Shown here: piece after piece, positions 35,587 through 44,016 of the stretch
How the letters are laid out: each line of letters opens with the position of its first letter
Numbering within the stretch: position 1 is the first letter of the stretch
NCBI RefSeq assembly: GCF_021533195.1
Contig: NZ_JAJNKB010000008.1
Span: 124,001 to 188,000 of the forward strand
Origin: Portibacter marinus
Lineage (GTDB): Bacteria; Bacteroidota; Bacteroidia; Chitinophagales; Saprospiraceae
Direction: 5' to 3'
DNA length: 64,000 nucleotides
Made by a program: the position numbers and the translations under genes
The notes under the pieces: model-generated
Databases searched by the model: none
What the model saw: the letters and a program-made list of their open reading frames with translations, nothing else
What the model was told of the DNA's origin: nothing

Positions 35587-36707
35587 AGACAAATTATGAC
35601 CTGGGAATCATAGGAGGTGGACTGGCCGGATTAACTCTGGCTATTCAGCTATCGATAAACGGACAACACGTAATACTCTTTGAAAAAAACGAATTTCCAT
35701 TTCACAAGTTATGTGGTGAATACTTGTCCAACGAATCTATCCCTTTTTTGGAATATTTGGGATTAGATGTTACCTCGTTACAACCAGCAAAAATTAATAG
35801 ACTGGAATTGACCAATGCCAGTGGTAAGAACCTGACTTCTGATCTGCCTCTGGGTGGAATAGGCCTCTCACGCTGGACGTTAGACCATAAATTATATGAT
35901 TTAGCAAAATCACAGGGCGTGACGATGAAGGAGGGGACTTTTGTCAAATCATACTCAGGATCTCCCGGTGCGTTTGAAATTAAAACGAGTGAAGAAGTGA
36001 TCACTTGCGACCATCTGGTATCCTGTTTTGGTAAAAAATCAAATCTTAAGGGAATCAATCAATCAGGTGTTGAGCATAAAAATGAGTATGTCGGCGTAAA
36101 GTATCACGTTCGATATCCAAATCAACCCGCTGATCTGGTAAGCTTGCACAATTTTAAAGAGGGCTATTGCGGCGTTTGTAGACTAGAAAAAGATTGGGTT
36201 TCTGTTTGCTACTTATCACATACCAGTAATCTTACGCAGGGACTTGCGAAAATGGAAGAGCAGGTCCTGTTTCAGAATGCGCGAATAAAGGAAGTTTTTC
36301 AAAATTGTGATTTTGTATATGAAAAACCCATCACCGTTTCTAATATACATTTCAGGAAGAAAAGATTGATCAAAGATGGGGTCTTTTACGCCGGTGATGC
36401 TGCAGGATTGATCACTCCACTTTCCGGTAATGGAATGTCAATGGCCATGCAGGCTTCATATATTTTAGGTCAATTGTTGATCAAACATTTCCAAGGTGAC
36501 ATTTCCCGTCAACAAGTCTATTCGCAGTATCAAACCAAGTGGAATAATGCCTTCAAATTTAGAATGGCTACAGGAAGAACCATCCAGAAACTATTGAGAA
36601 AAGAAAAAAATGCAGATAGATTGATCTCAGCAGTCAATGCTTTTCCTTTTCTTAAAAAATCGATGATCAGTTTGACGCATGGGAAACCATTTTGTTCTAA
36701 TGATTAA
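35583..36707 (+). CDS. FAD-dependent oxidoreductase, geranylgeranyl-reductase / aromatic-hydroxylase type
   Basis: Flavoprotein of the PHBH-like fold. The dinucleotide-binding motif is LGIIGGGLAGLTLA at 8-21, the CGE motif is at Cys44-Glu46 in HKLCGEYLSNE, and the second FAD motif is YAGDAAGLITPLSGNGMSM, near residue 280. CGE-containing members include geranylgeranyl reductases and ring hydroxylases, so it may hydroxylate the polyketide ring or saturate the prenyl chain; sequence alone does not decide. At 374 residues it is typical. It is the last gene of the coupled polyketide unit. Confidence 0.85.
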   Translation: MKTNYDLGIIGGGLAGLTLAIQLSINGQHVILFEKNEFPFHKLCGEYLSNESIPFLEYLGLDVTSLQPAKINRLELTNASGKNLTSDLPLGGIGLSRWTLDHKLYDLAKSQGVTMKEGTFVKSYSGSPGAFEIKTSEEVITCDHLVSCFGKKSNLKGINQSGVEHKNEYVGVKYHVRYPNQPADLVSLHNFKEGYCGVCRLEKDWVSVCYLSHTSNLTQGLAKMEEQVLFQNARIKEVFQNCDFVYEKPITVSNIHFRKKRLIKDGVFYAGDAAGLITPLSGNGMSMAMQASYILGQLLIKHFQGDISRQQVYSQYQTKWNNAFKFRMATGRTIQKLLRKEKNADRLISAVNAFPFLKKSMISLTHGKPFCSND

Positions 36708-36763
36708 TTCCAGCTTTCTTAAAGGATAGTTCTTTATATTTAAGGTAATTAAAGTTCTAACCT

Positions 36764-37801
36764 ATGAGATACTTTTACATGCTTTTGCTCCTGGTCGTAT
36801 TTTTTTCTTGTGAAAATGGCTCTAATACTTCAGGGAACCAAAGTTGTGTGGACTATTTGAGTTATAACGAGGATGATCAATTTCTTGGGGGCATTAAAAT
36901 GATCCCAATACAAACGCCTTCGGGCGACTATAATGTGTGGACAAAGAGGGTAGGGAACAATCCCGATAAAAAGGTACTTCTACTACATGGCGGCCCTGGA
37001 ATGACACACGAAATTTATGAATGTTTTGATGGTTATTTCCCTAATGAACAGATAGAATATTATTACTATGATCAATTGGGTTCCTATTATAGCGATCAAC
37101 CTAAAGACCTGAACTTGTGGGACTTGCCTAGATTTGTAGAAGAAGTTGAGCAGGTGAGAAAAGCTCTTGAGCTGGATCAAAGTAACTTTTATCTTTTCGG
37201 CCAATCATGGGGAGGGATCCTGGCAGCTGAGTATGCTCTAAAATATCAAGATAATCTAAAGGGATTGATCATATCGAATATGGTCATGTCCATCTCCGAT
37301 TATAATGCCTATTCTGCCAATGTATTGGCACCAAAACTACCAAGTGACGTTCTGGATACCATACTTTCGTATGAGGAGGTTGGTGATTTCAGTAATCAAA
37401 AATACCTGGATTTAATCACCGAACATTACTACACCCGACACGTTATTAGAATGCCAGTGGGAGAGTGGCCAGATCCAGTACTAAGAGGTTTCAAGCATTT
37501 GAATCCCGATGTTTATGTCACGATGCAAGGGCCATCAGAATTCGGGATAAAAGGGAATGCCACATTGCTAAATTGGGATATAAAAGATCGTTTAAACGAA
37601 ATCAAAGTTCCAACATTGTCTATTGGCGCAACCTACGATACTATGGATCCAGAGCATATGAAATGGATTGCCAGTGAAGTGCAAAATGGAAGATATCTTC
37701 ACTGTCCAAATGGAAGTCATCTCTGCCAATTTGACGATCAAAAGAATTTTTTTGAAGGCCTGATTGCTTTCATCCACGATGTAGATCAGGGAAAAATATA
37801 A
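36764..37801 (+). CDS. Alpha/beta-hydrolase lipoprotein, proline iminopeptidase-like
   Basis: Predicted S33-family peptidase or esterase. The signal peptide has a lipobox (FFSC, Cys16). The oxyanion motif HGGPG is at 75-79, the nucleophile Ser148 is in GQSWGG, and the late acid and His are in ATYDTMDPEH and PNGSHLCQFDD. HGGPG is typical of proline iminopeptidases. At 345 residues it has family length. The stop codon directly precedes the aldo-keto reductase ATG. Whether it belongs with the polyketide unit 56 bases upstream is unclear. Confidence 0.88.
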   Translation: MRYFYMLLLLVVFFSCENGSNTSGNQSCVDYLSYNEDDQFLGGIKMIPIQTPSGDYNVWTKRVGNNPDKKVLLLHGGPGMTHEIYECFDGYFPNEQIEYYYYDQLGSYYSDQPKDLNLWDLPRFVEEVEQVRKALELDQSNFYLFGQSWGGILAAEYALKYQDNLKGLIISNMVMSISDYNAYSANVLAPKLPSDVLDTILSYEEVGDFSNQKYLDLITEHYYTRHVIRMPVGEWPDPVLRGFKHLNPDVYVTMQGPSEFGIKGNATLLNWDIKDRLNEIKVPTLSIGATYDTMDPEHMKWIASEVQNGRYLHCPNGSHLCQFDDQKNFFEGLIAFIHDVDQGKI

Positions 37802-38647
37802 ATGAAAATGAAGAAAAGAATTACAGATATTCAAGGAAGCTTTACACTACATAATGGAGTGGAGATGCCTTATTTGGGCTTAGGTACGTATCAAGCCGAC
37901 AATGATGAGGAAGTGATAGACGCGGTGAAATATGCATTGGAAATTGGATATCGTCACATTGATACCGCCTCGGTTTACAGAAATGAAGAAGGCGTAGGCA
38001 AAGGAATCAGAAGCAGCAGTGTGGAACGTGAAAAAGTATTTCTGACCACAAAAGTTTGGAACTCAGATCAGGGATATGATTCAACGCTGAAAGCTTTTGA
38101 AAAGAGTTTAGAGAGATTAGAGATGGACTTTGTTGATCTTTATTTGATTCATTGGCCAGTTGCTGGAAAATATAAGGAGACCTGGAAAGCTCTTGAAAGA
38201 TTGTATCAGGAGGGCCAGATTAAATCGATTGGAGTAAGTAATTTTATGAAACATCATTTAGAAGATCTCATGGCAGAATGTGAGATCGTTCCAATGGTCA
38301 ATCAGATGGAATTTCATCCGCATTTAGTTCAGCAGGACCTCGTGGATTTTTGTGAAAAGCATCAAATTCAGTATGAGGCTTGGTCACCATTTATGCAGGG
38401 CAAATTGTTTGAACTGGATTTCATGGAAGAACTTTGCAAGAAATACGACAAATCTGCTGCTCAAATAGTTTTAAGATGGAATTTGCAAAAAGGTGTTGTG
38501 ACGATTCCTAAATCAGTACATCGCTCCAGAATTAAGTCGAATGCAGATCTTTTCGATTTTGAGTTAAGTGATCAAGATATGCAGTTTCTTGATGACCAGG
38601 ATGAGGATTCGAGAATTGGCCCTGACCCTGACAACTTTGATTTCTAG
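37802..38647 (+). CDS. Aldo/keto reductase
   Basis: NADPH-dependent reductase of the AKR superfamily with a TIM-barrel fold and cytosolic location. The catalytic tetrad is complete: Asp54 and Tyr59 in DTASVYRNE, Lys84 in LTTKVWNSD and His117 in LIHWPV. The cofactor-binding IPKSVHRSRIKSN lies near the C terminus. At 281 residues it is like the 2,5-diketo-gluconate reductase group. A second ATG two codons downstream is an alternative start. It follows the iminopeptidase-like gene without a gap and is probably co-transcribed with it. Substrate unknown. Confidence 0.92.
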   Translation: MKMKKRITDIQGSFTLHNGVEMPYLGLGTYQADNDEEVIDAVKYALEIGYRHIDTASVYRNEEGVGKGIRSSSVEREKVFLTTKVWNSDQGYDSTLKAFEKSLERLEMDFVDLYLIHWPVAGKYKETWKALERLYQEGQIKSIGVSNFMKHHLEDLMAECEIVPMVNQMEFHPHLVQQDLVDFCEKHQIQYEAWSPFMQGKLFELDFMEELCKKYDKSAAQIVLRWNLQKGVVTIPKSVHRSRIKSNADLFDFELSDQDMQFLDDQDEDSRIGPDPDNFDF

Positions 38648-38728
38648 AATTGATGTCCTGTGAATAACATGCTTTATAATTCCAATGTAAGTTTCCTATA
38701 ATTAATATTATGTTAAATAGAGTCTTGC

Positions 38729-38758
38729 AACTGGCAAATTCCACTTGTCAGTTTTCTT
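38729..38758 (+). terminator. Probable intrinsic terminator after the aldo/keto reductase
   Basis: AACTGGCAA (38729-38737) and TTGTCAGTT (38745-38753) form a nine-pair stem including one G-U, with a seven-base loop and a TTCTT tail. It lies 82 bases after the reductase stop codon, before the convergent phosphoesterase gene. Confidence 0.55.
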
Positions 38759-38762
38759 AGAA

Positions 38763-39485
38763 CTAGAACAAATACTTCACAAACGTGCGAAGCGATCGAC
38801 CATTGTCCTCTATGATTCTGTAGCCTACATAATCATGATACATTTTAAAGTTAGTATCTCTCTCATCAACCTGTGCGATACAGGAAGGCGTGATAAACAC
38901 GGACAAATTCTTATATTGAATCAGTCTCTCTGAATGACAATGACCGCAAAAGATATTCAGTCTTTTGCCGACACCTGTCAAAATATCGAGTAGTTTTTCA
39001 GGTTCCTTAAATTCATGCTTGGCATCGATATATGCTATTCCTGAATCCATAGGCGGATAGTGCATCACAATAAACGGCTCCTCCGGTTTTTGTAACTGTA
39101 ATTCCAACCATTCACATTGCTGGTCAGAAATTGTACCTTCATTGGTGTCTAGAAAAATGTAGGACCTATCCCCTACTCTCTTTGTAAAATAAACCTCACC
39201 TCCTTGCATTTCATATCCAAAAACCTCAGAAATATCCAAAGCATTATCATGATTCCCACGGATAACATCGTAAGGAACTCCCAGATCATCCAGTTCAGTC
39301 TTTACCATTATACAATCCTCCCTCAATGCCTCTTTCGCGCTTAGATCTCCGGCACATATGATATGATCTAATTCCCAACCCTTAAGCTCAGCTACCAAAT
39401 CATAAAAGTTATTTTCAGTATCTGTTCTGTAGGCTAGTCCATTTTGCTTGATATGTAAGTCGGTAATAATCGCTACTCTATTCAT
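38763..39485 (-). CDS. Calcineurin-like metallophosphoesterase
   Basis: Dinuclear-metal phosphoesterase of the cpdA-like branch. All five metal-binding blocks are visible: DLH in IITDLHIKQ, GDL in ICAGDLSAKE, GNHD in VIRGNHDNA, HYPP in VMHYPPMDS, and GHCH in FCGHCHSERLI. The 240-residue single domain has no signal peptide, so it is cytosolic. It could be a 3',5'-cyclic nucleotide phosphodiesterase or a broader phosphoesterase. It is a single gene on the minus strand, convergent with the aldo/keto reductase. Confidence 0.88.
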   Translation of the reverse strand: MNRVAIITDLHIKQNGLAYRTDTENNFYDLVAELKGWELDHIICAGDLSAKEALREDCIMVKTELDDLGVPYDVIRGNHDNALDISEVFGYEMQGGEVYFTKRVGDRSYIFLDTNEGTISDQQCEWLELQLQKPEEPFIVMHYPPMDSGIAYIDAKHEFKEPEKLLDILTGVGKRLNIFCGHCHSERLIQYKNLSVFITPSCIAQVDERDTNFKMYHDYVGYRIIEDNGRSLRTFVKYLF

Positions 39486-39511
39486 TGGTTATCTTTCTAT
39501 CATTTTCCTAA

Positions 39512-39547
39512 AATTAAAAAGAGGATACCCATTACTGAGCATCCTCT
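39512..39547 (-). terminator. Intrinsic terminator of the DUF4412 gene
   Basis: On the minus strand AGAGGATGC pairs with GTATCCTCT (nine pairs, one G-U) around a ten-base loop, followed by TTTTTAATTTT. It lies just downstream of the DUF4412 stop codon. Confidence 0.75.
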
Positions 39548-39570
39548 CTATTTATTATATATGAAATTTA

Positions 39571-40284
39571 TTAGAAGCCCATTCCTCCCATGCCACCCAT
39601 GGCACTTTGGAATTCTTCCATTGTCATTTCTTTAAATCCTTTAGTATCTAAATTGAAAACTTCGGGATCCACTTTGTCTTGTACTTCAAGTGCAGTAAAT
39701 ACCATGGCAAATTGACCTCCTTGGCTTACCACATATTCTAATGGAAATCCTTTTAATTTACCGGCATCGATTCCCTGCATTACTTCAGCTCCAGCTTTTA
39801 TATCAGGGGTTATGTATGCGCTCATCTCCATACCTTCCATCTTCGGGCTTTTGATGGTTACTTTATAAGTATCATAACCAGCAATGGTTTTGGTATCGTT
39901 TTCATCGTAAATAAACTCAACATCTCCCATCGCTTCCTCTGTTTTTTCCTTATTCATCTGCTTATCCTCAGCAGTGATAGGAATCATATACTTCTGGCCC
40001 ATGGCATCAAAAAGCATTGTGCCTGTTTCATCCTTTTTCGTTAGCATGGTCATTTTCATCATTCCTCCCATCATGTTCATCTTAGAAACGGATTGTCCAT
40101 CCTTGAAATAAACATCATTGGTGGTTCCCTTCATCATGCCTAACTGTGCTGCCATTTGTGGATCATCAGATTTTACATCTGTCACCTCAAATTTGATAAC
40201 ACCTTCTTTCAGTTCCTTCTGCGCAGTCAAAGCTGAAGTAGCAAAAAATGACATTGCCAGTAATAATAAGCTAAATCTTTTCAT
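39571..40284 (-). CDS. Met-rich exported DUF4412-type protein
   Basis: Exported protein of the DUF4412-like type common in Bacteroidota; function unknown. Its signal peptide is MKRFSLLLLAMSFFATSALTAQ, which sets the start at 40284. An upstream ATG at 40311 would add nine polar residues. The mature part is beta-rich with an unusually methionine- and glycine-rich composition (MNMMGGMMKMTM, EFQSAMGGMGGMGF at the C terminus). Met clusters can bind copper, but that is only a suggestion. The gene is monocistronic with a clear terminator. Confidence 0.78.
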   Translation of the reverse strand: MKRFSLLLLAMSFFATSALTAQKELKEGVIKFEVTDVKSDDPQMAAQLGMMKGTTNDVYFKDGQSVSKMNMMGGMMKMTMLTKKDETGTMLFDAMGQKYMIPITAEDKQMNKEKTEEAMGDVEFIYDENDTKTIAGYDTYKVTIKSPKMEGMEMSAYITPDIKAGAEVMQGIDAGKLKGFPLEYVVSQGGQFAMVFTALEVQDKVDPEVFNLDTKGFKEMTMEEFQSAMGGMGGMGF

Positions 40285-40374
40285 GTAATTATTTTTATTT
40301 GATTTGTTCATTCCTAATAATGTTATTCTTCAAAGAAAAGTTCTGCTTTTCGATGAACGTATGTTAAATTTCGG

Positions 40375-40917
40375 TTAATATTGCCATATATCAATATACC
40401 GCGTAAAAAGCTTACCCGTATTCTCAGCATCACTTATAGCTCGATGCTCCACCCCATCAAAATCTAATCCCTCCATTCTCAATGATTTTTTCAGGCCATA
40501 TTCATTTTTCGACCCTTTATAACGGTGATATTGCTTCTTAATATCAATGTGACTTTCTAGCCAATCTGTTTCTACTTTATGCAGTATGCAATCATTTCTC
40601 AAAAGTGTTTTGTCGAACTTCCCCCAGGAACATAGTAAGTAATCATCTTCATAGATGTCTACCCAATCCATGAATTCTTCAATTACACGTTCAAAAGTAT
40701 GAGATCTATCAACATTTTCCTGAGAAATGGAGGTAAGCTTTTTGCAGAAGGGCGATAAAACTGGATTAACTGTCGGCCTGATGAATTTGCTAAACTTTCC
40801 AAGCTGCTCACCATAGCCGTTGTATTTGACAGCACCAATTTCGATGATCTCTGTAATTCCTTGCGGTGGACGCCCTAACCAGCAGGTAGCCTCTAAATCA
40901 AAAACTATAAAATCCAA
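40375..40917 (-). CDS. DnaQ-like 3'-5' exonuclease (ERI-1/KapD-like)
   Basis: DEDDh-family exonuclease of 180 residues. ExoI is VFDLEATCW (Asp7, Glu9), ExoII lies in CSWGKFDKTLLRND, and ExoIII has His and Asp in VEHRAISDAEN. The DLEATC start is typical of the ERI-1/KapD/RNase group rather than DnaQ proper, so RNA or RNA/DNA substrates are possible. It is the last gene of a leftward unit after engB and an acyltransferase, with a six-base gap. No partner polymerase is adjacent. Confidence 0.88.
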   Translation of the reverse strand: MDFIVFDLEATCWLGRPPQGITEIIEIGAVKYNGYGEQLGKFSKFIRPTVNPVLSPFCKKLTSISQENVDRSHTFERVIEEFMDWVDIYEDDYLLCSWGKFDKTLLRNDCILHKVETDWLESHIDIKKQYHRYKGSKNEYGLKKSLRMEGLDFDGVEHRAISDAENTGKLFTRYIDIWQY

Positions 40918-40923
40918 ATTCTT

Positions 40924-42615
40924 CTAATCTAATATTAATTCTTGTGAAGGCTCCTTTTCCTGTTTTATGTCAATGTTGTAGTGCGTCATACGATTGTGGT
41001 AATAGTACAATAATTTATACTCCTGACTCCTGACTACACCATCTTCCATAATCAATGGTTTCTTATTGTGATAAACACCCAGATTGGCAATTCCCTCTTT
41101 CGCAATTTCTTCTGTAGTCATATTACTATATTTATCCAATGTAGATGCTTTCCCTTTTTCTACCAAAGCCTTGATCCTTCCCCAAACTAAATCTAATGCA
41201 GCTACAAAATCATCCATTGGAATTTTGAAGGCTCCTTCTCCCAGATTGACCAGATCCCATAAGTCCAGATCTTTGTATTTGTTTTTAAAGAGTCGGAACG
41301 CAGTAAAAGCCACCATGTGACTGGCCAAAACAATATTGGTTTTTCGGAAACTTTCCAGAATCTTATCCGCAAGTTTTTTGGTGTACACGGATTCTCTTTG
41401 AGAATTAGTAAGCAGGCTACCATTCATCATAAAGTATTCCTTTAGATCTAATTCTTGCCCTAACTGGTTGTAACTATTACCTTCATGATCTACTTCATGA
41501 CCAAAAACATCCATGGGTTCTGCAAATGAAAGATAAATTTCAGATGATGCAGAAAATAGCTTCCAAAAGAAACTGATGAAGTTTCGGTAGCTTTTGGCCT
41601 GGTCTTTTGATTTAATATACTTTTCTCGTCCGGTATAACGAAGATGATTTTCAATTAAAAACTTGGCCTCCAAAACAAAATTATAGCTCATCGTCAAAGG
41701 CACAAGAAAGATTTTTTCGTCTTTACCGTCTTGATAAAGTGATCTCTGAGCTTCTATGATGGTTCCCAATAAACCCATTTTTAGATTTCGCTCCAATTCT
41801 CCACTCCTAGATCTGGTACCTCCCGGAAAAAACAAAGAATTGACACCTCTCTCAATGCTGAGCTTAGACATGTTTTTAAGTGTCTCCAGATAAATAGGAT
41901 TCTTTTTCCTGCGGTCAACTTTATATGCACCTAATCGATCCATAAAATAAGCTACCAATTCTAAATCGTACAGATTTAAACCGGCTCCATACGAAAATGC
42001 CGGCAAACCAGCAACACCGTCCATCGCATAACCCAGTAGTATGGAATCAATGTTACTAAGGTGGGTAGGAACAATAACGACCGTCCCTTTGGTCATTAAA
42101 GACCGCACTTTCTCAATGGCACCTGCTACAGATATTTTTTTATAGAGTTTTTTTCTGGATCCCCACAACAGATGTCTGCGATCTGCAGCTGCGGTTAGCA
42201 GTCTTTTGAATAGTGAAGTAAGAAATCTTCTGGCAAATTTGAATGTCTTAATCTTAAAATCCCCAAGAATTTCTTCGCAATAGCGGTTTGTGATTTTTTT
42301 TAGAAGTTGGCGATTTTTAACGTCCGGATTTTCTGAAGATTTGTTGTTTTGAAACTCTTTACCCAGGGCACTCCAATATTTGATCTCGTTTGCAGGATCA
42401 ATTTTCCAGGGATTTTCCTTGCATCTTTTCTTTTCCAGATAGATGGTCTTAGCAATTATTTTTTCAAGATCATCGCCATATTTCTCTGTAAACTTGTCCA
42501 TCACTTCTTCTTCAAGCAAAGCAATGAACTCCTGCCTGTCTCTGGCTAGCTTGTAAATCGGCCAATCAGAAATATTAGGAAGCACATGTGGATATACACT
42601 ATGAAATTTACTCAT
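40924..42615 (-). CDS. Glycerol-phosphate acyltransferase (PlsB/LPLAT-type)
   Basis: Membrane-associated acyltransferase for phospholipid synthesis. The catalytic HX4D is His185-Asp190 in PTHLSNID, and the substrate-binding block is FFPGGTRSRSG at 262-272. Block III-like VPLTMSYNF follows. The 563-residue length with long N- and C-terminal extensions resembles glycerol-3-phosphate acyltransferase-like proteins of Bacteroidota rather than the short PlsC. There is no clear transmembrane helix. It starts three bases after engB and ends six before the exonuclease gene, so the three are co-transcribed. Confidence 0.85.
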   Translation of the reverse strand: MSKFHSVYPHVLPNISDWPIYKLARDRQEFIALLEEEVMDKFTEKYGDDLEKIIAKTIYLEKKRCKENPWKIDPANEIKYWSALGKEFQNNKSSENPDVKNRQLLKKITNRYCEEILGDFKIKTFKFARRFLTSLFKRLLTAAADRRHLLWGSRKKLYKKISVAGAIEKVRSLMTKGTVVIVPTHLSNIDSILLGYAMDGVAGLPAFSYGAGLNLYDLELVAYFMDRLGAYKVDRRKKNPIYLETLKNMSKLSIERGVNSLFFPGGTRSRSGELERNLKMGLLGTIIEAQRSLYQDGKDEKIFLVPLTMSYNFVLEAKFLIENHLRYTGREKYIKSKDQAKSYRNFISFFWKLFSASSEIYLSFAEPMDVFGHEVDHEGNSYNQLGQELDLKEYFMMNGSLLTNSQRESVYTKKLADKILESFRKTNIVLASHMVAFTAFRLFKNKYKDLDLWDLVNLGEGAFKIPMDDFVAALDLVWGRIKALVEKGKASTLDKYSNMTTEEIAKEGIANLGVYHNKKPLIMEDGVVRSQEYKLLYYYHNRMTHYNIDIKQEKEPSQELILD

Positions 42616-42618
42616 AAT

Positions 42619-43221
42619 TTACTTGTTCGGTGTATTGATGATCCCATCAATAAAAGAGAGTATTTCTTCCCTACCCTCTTTTTTAGTAGATGAAGTTATA
42701 AAAGTTTGTGGTAACTCCGTCCATTCCTCCAAAAGCTTTTCTTCTATACTCTTGATGTTATTAGCCCTTTTCATTGGCTTAACACCATCTATTTTAGTAT
42801 AGACGATAACAAACGGAATCATGGATTCTCCAAGTTTACTAATAAATTGGTGGTCGTTTTCTTGCAAAGGTATACGTGCATCAATCAATACAAAAGCACA
42901 TTGCAATTGCGATCTGGTCTCCAGATATCTACTGATCATCTTCTCGAACCGCTCCCGACTTTTTTTAGAAACCTTTGCATATCCATAACCTGGAAGATCT
43001 ACCAGATGCCAGGATTCATTTACTAAAAAAAAATTTAATAACTGCGTCTTTCCGGGCGTTGAGGATACCTTGGCAATTTCTTTCCTTCCGGTAAGCATAT
43101 TGATCAATGATGATTTGCCAACATTAGATCTGCCTATAAAAGCAAATTCTGGTAGGTCGGAAGGAGGACAAGTCTGTTCCGATGGAAAACTACCTATGAA
43201 TTCCAGTGATTTGATTACCAT
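42619..43221 (-). CDS. engB: EngB/YsxC GTPase, ribosome biogenesis
   Basis: Essential GTPase for 50S subunit assembly in most bacteria. G1 is GRSNVGKSS at 30-38, the G2-like segment is SSTPGKTQLLNFF, G3 is DLPGYG near 75-80, and G4 is TKID near 141. At 200 residues it matches the YihA/YsxC family. It is the first gene of the leftward unit with the acyltransferase and exonuclease. The 159-bp gap to the divergent outer-membrane protein gene holds a palindrome near 43339. Confidence 0.95.
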   Translation of the reverse strand: MVIKSLEFIGSFPSEQTCPPSDLPEFAFIGRSNVGKSSLINMLTGRKEIAKVSSTPGKTQLLNFFLVNESWHLVDLPGYGYAKVSKKSRERFEKMISRYLETRSQLQCAFVLIDARIPLQENDHQFISKLGESMIPFVIVYTKIDGVKPMKRANNIKSIEEKLLEEWTELPQTFITSSTKKEGREEILSFIDGIINTPNK

Positions 43222-43338
43222 TTGTATCGTTTATTCATCCGCCAGGACATATTACTAATTCTTCTAATATATCTGGCATATATGTTGCAAAGTTAAAAAA
43301 GGGTTAAAGCATTAATAGTTAATATATAATTAAATACG

Positions 43339-43352
43339 AAATCGTTCGATTT
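43339..43352. promoter_or_regulatory. Small inverted repeat upstream of an outer-membrane protein gene
   Basis: AAATCG-TT-CGATTT is a perfect 6-bp inverted repeat, 28 bases before the ATG at 43381. It could be an operator for the PorT-like protein. The CG core makes it less likely to be AT-rich noise than most palindromes here. Confidence 0.3.
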
Positions 43353-43380
43353 TAAATCAAATCACCAAAAGCAATTCATT

Positions 43381-44016
43381 ATGATAAGGAACATTCTAGT
43401 TTTAGCGATTATACTACTTAGCACTACTTTTTTAGCAGCTCAATTTGATTTTGGATTAAGAGCTGGAGTCAGCACTCAAGCGGTCAATAGCGATGAATTG
43501 GAACTCAACAATGGCACCAGCAGTATTCGGGTGAACCTGGCCAATGCGTCGTATGGCTACCACTTCGGCTTATATGGTCAATTTAAAGCCGGACTGATCA
43601 CCATTACACCGGAAATCCTTTTTAATTCCAATTCTTATTCCTATAGAATCCAGGAATTCAGTGAAGCCGGTGCGGTTGATAAGATCATTGATGATAAATA
43701 TCAATTTGTAGATATTCCTGTATTGGTGGGTCTAAAGTTAGGCCCGTTGAGAGCTTACGCCGGACCTGAAGTTCATTATTTTGTGAATAGTTATGGAAAA
43801 CTTGCACATGAAAATGGCTTCGAGGAGCAAGTAAATAAGATCAATTACGGCGGAATTGCTGGTGCAGGCTTGAATATTGGGAAGCTTCGCCTTGATCTCA
43901 GATATGAACTGAATTTTAGTGATTTTGAAGATCATATCATGTTTGACGATGGCAAAGTTGATTTCAATACGGATGATTCCAGGCTCATCTTTAGTTTAGG
44001 CTACAGGCTTAATTAG
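43381..44016 (+). CDS. Outer-membrane beta-barrel (PorT-like) protein
   Basis: A 211-residue protein with a signal peptide (cleavage near TTFLAAQ) and a run of amphipathic strands ending in aromatic residues (FDFGLRAGVSTQAV, YGYHFGLYGQFKAGLITITPEIL, PVLVGLKLGPLRAYAGPEVHYF, LIFSLGYRLN). This is the PorT/OMP_b-brl_2 type, about eight strands. Its job is unknown; such proteins are often small porins or T9SS accessories. It is a single gene followed by the long gene-free stretch starting at 44017. Confidence 0.82.
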   Translation: MIRNILVLAIILLSTTFLAAQFDFGLRAGVSTQAVNSDELELNNGTSSIRVNLANASYGYHFGLYGQFKAGLITITPEILFNSNSYSYRIQEFSEAGAVDKIIDDKYQFVDIPVLVGLKLGPLRAYAGPEVHYFVNSYGKLAHENGFEEQVNKINYGGIAGAGLNIGKLRLDLRYELNFSDFEDHIMFDDGKVDFNTDDSRLIFSLGYRLN

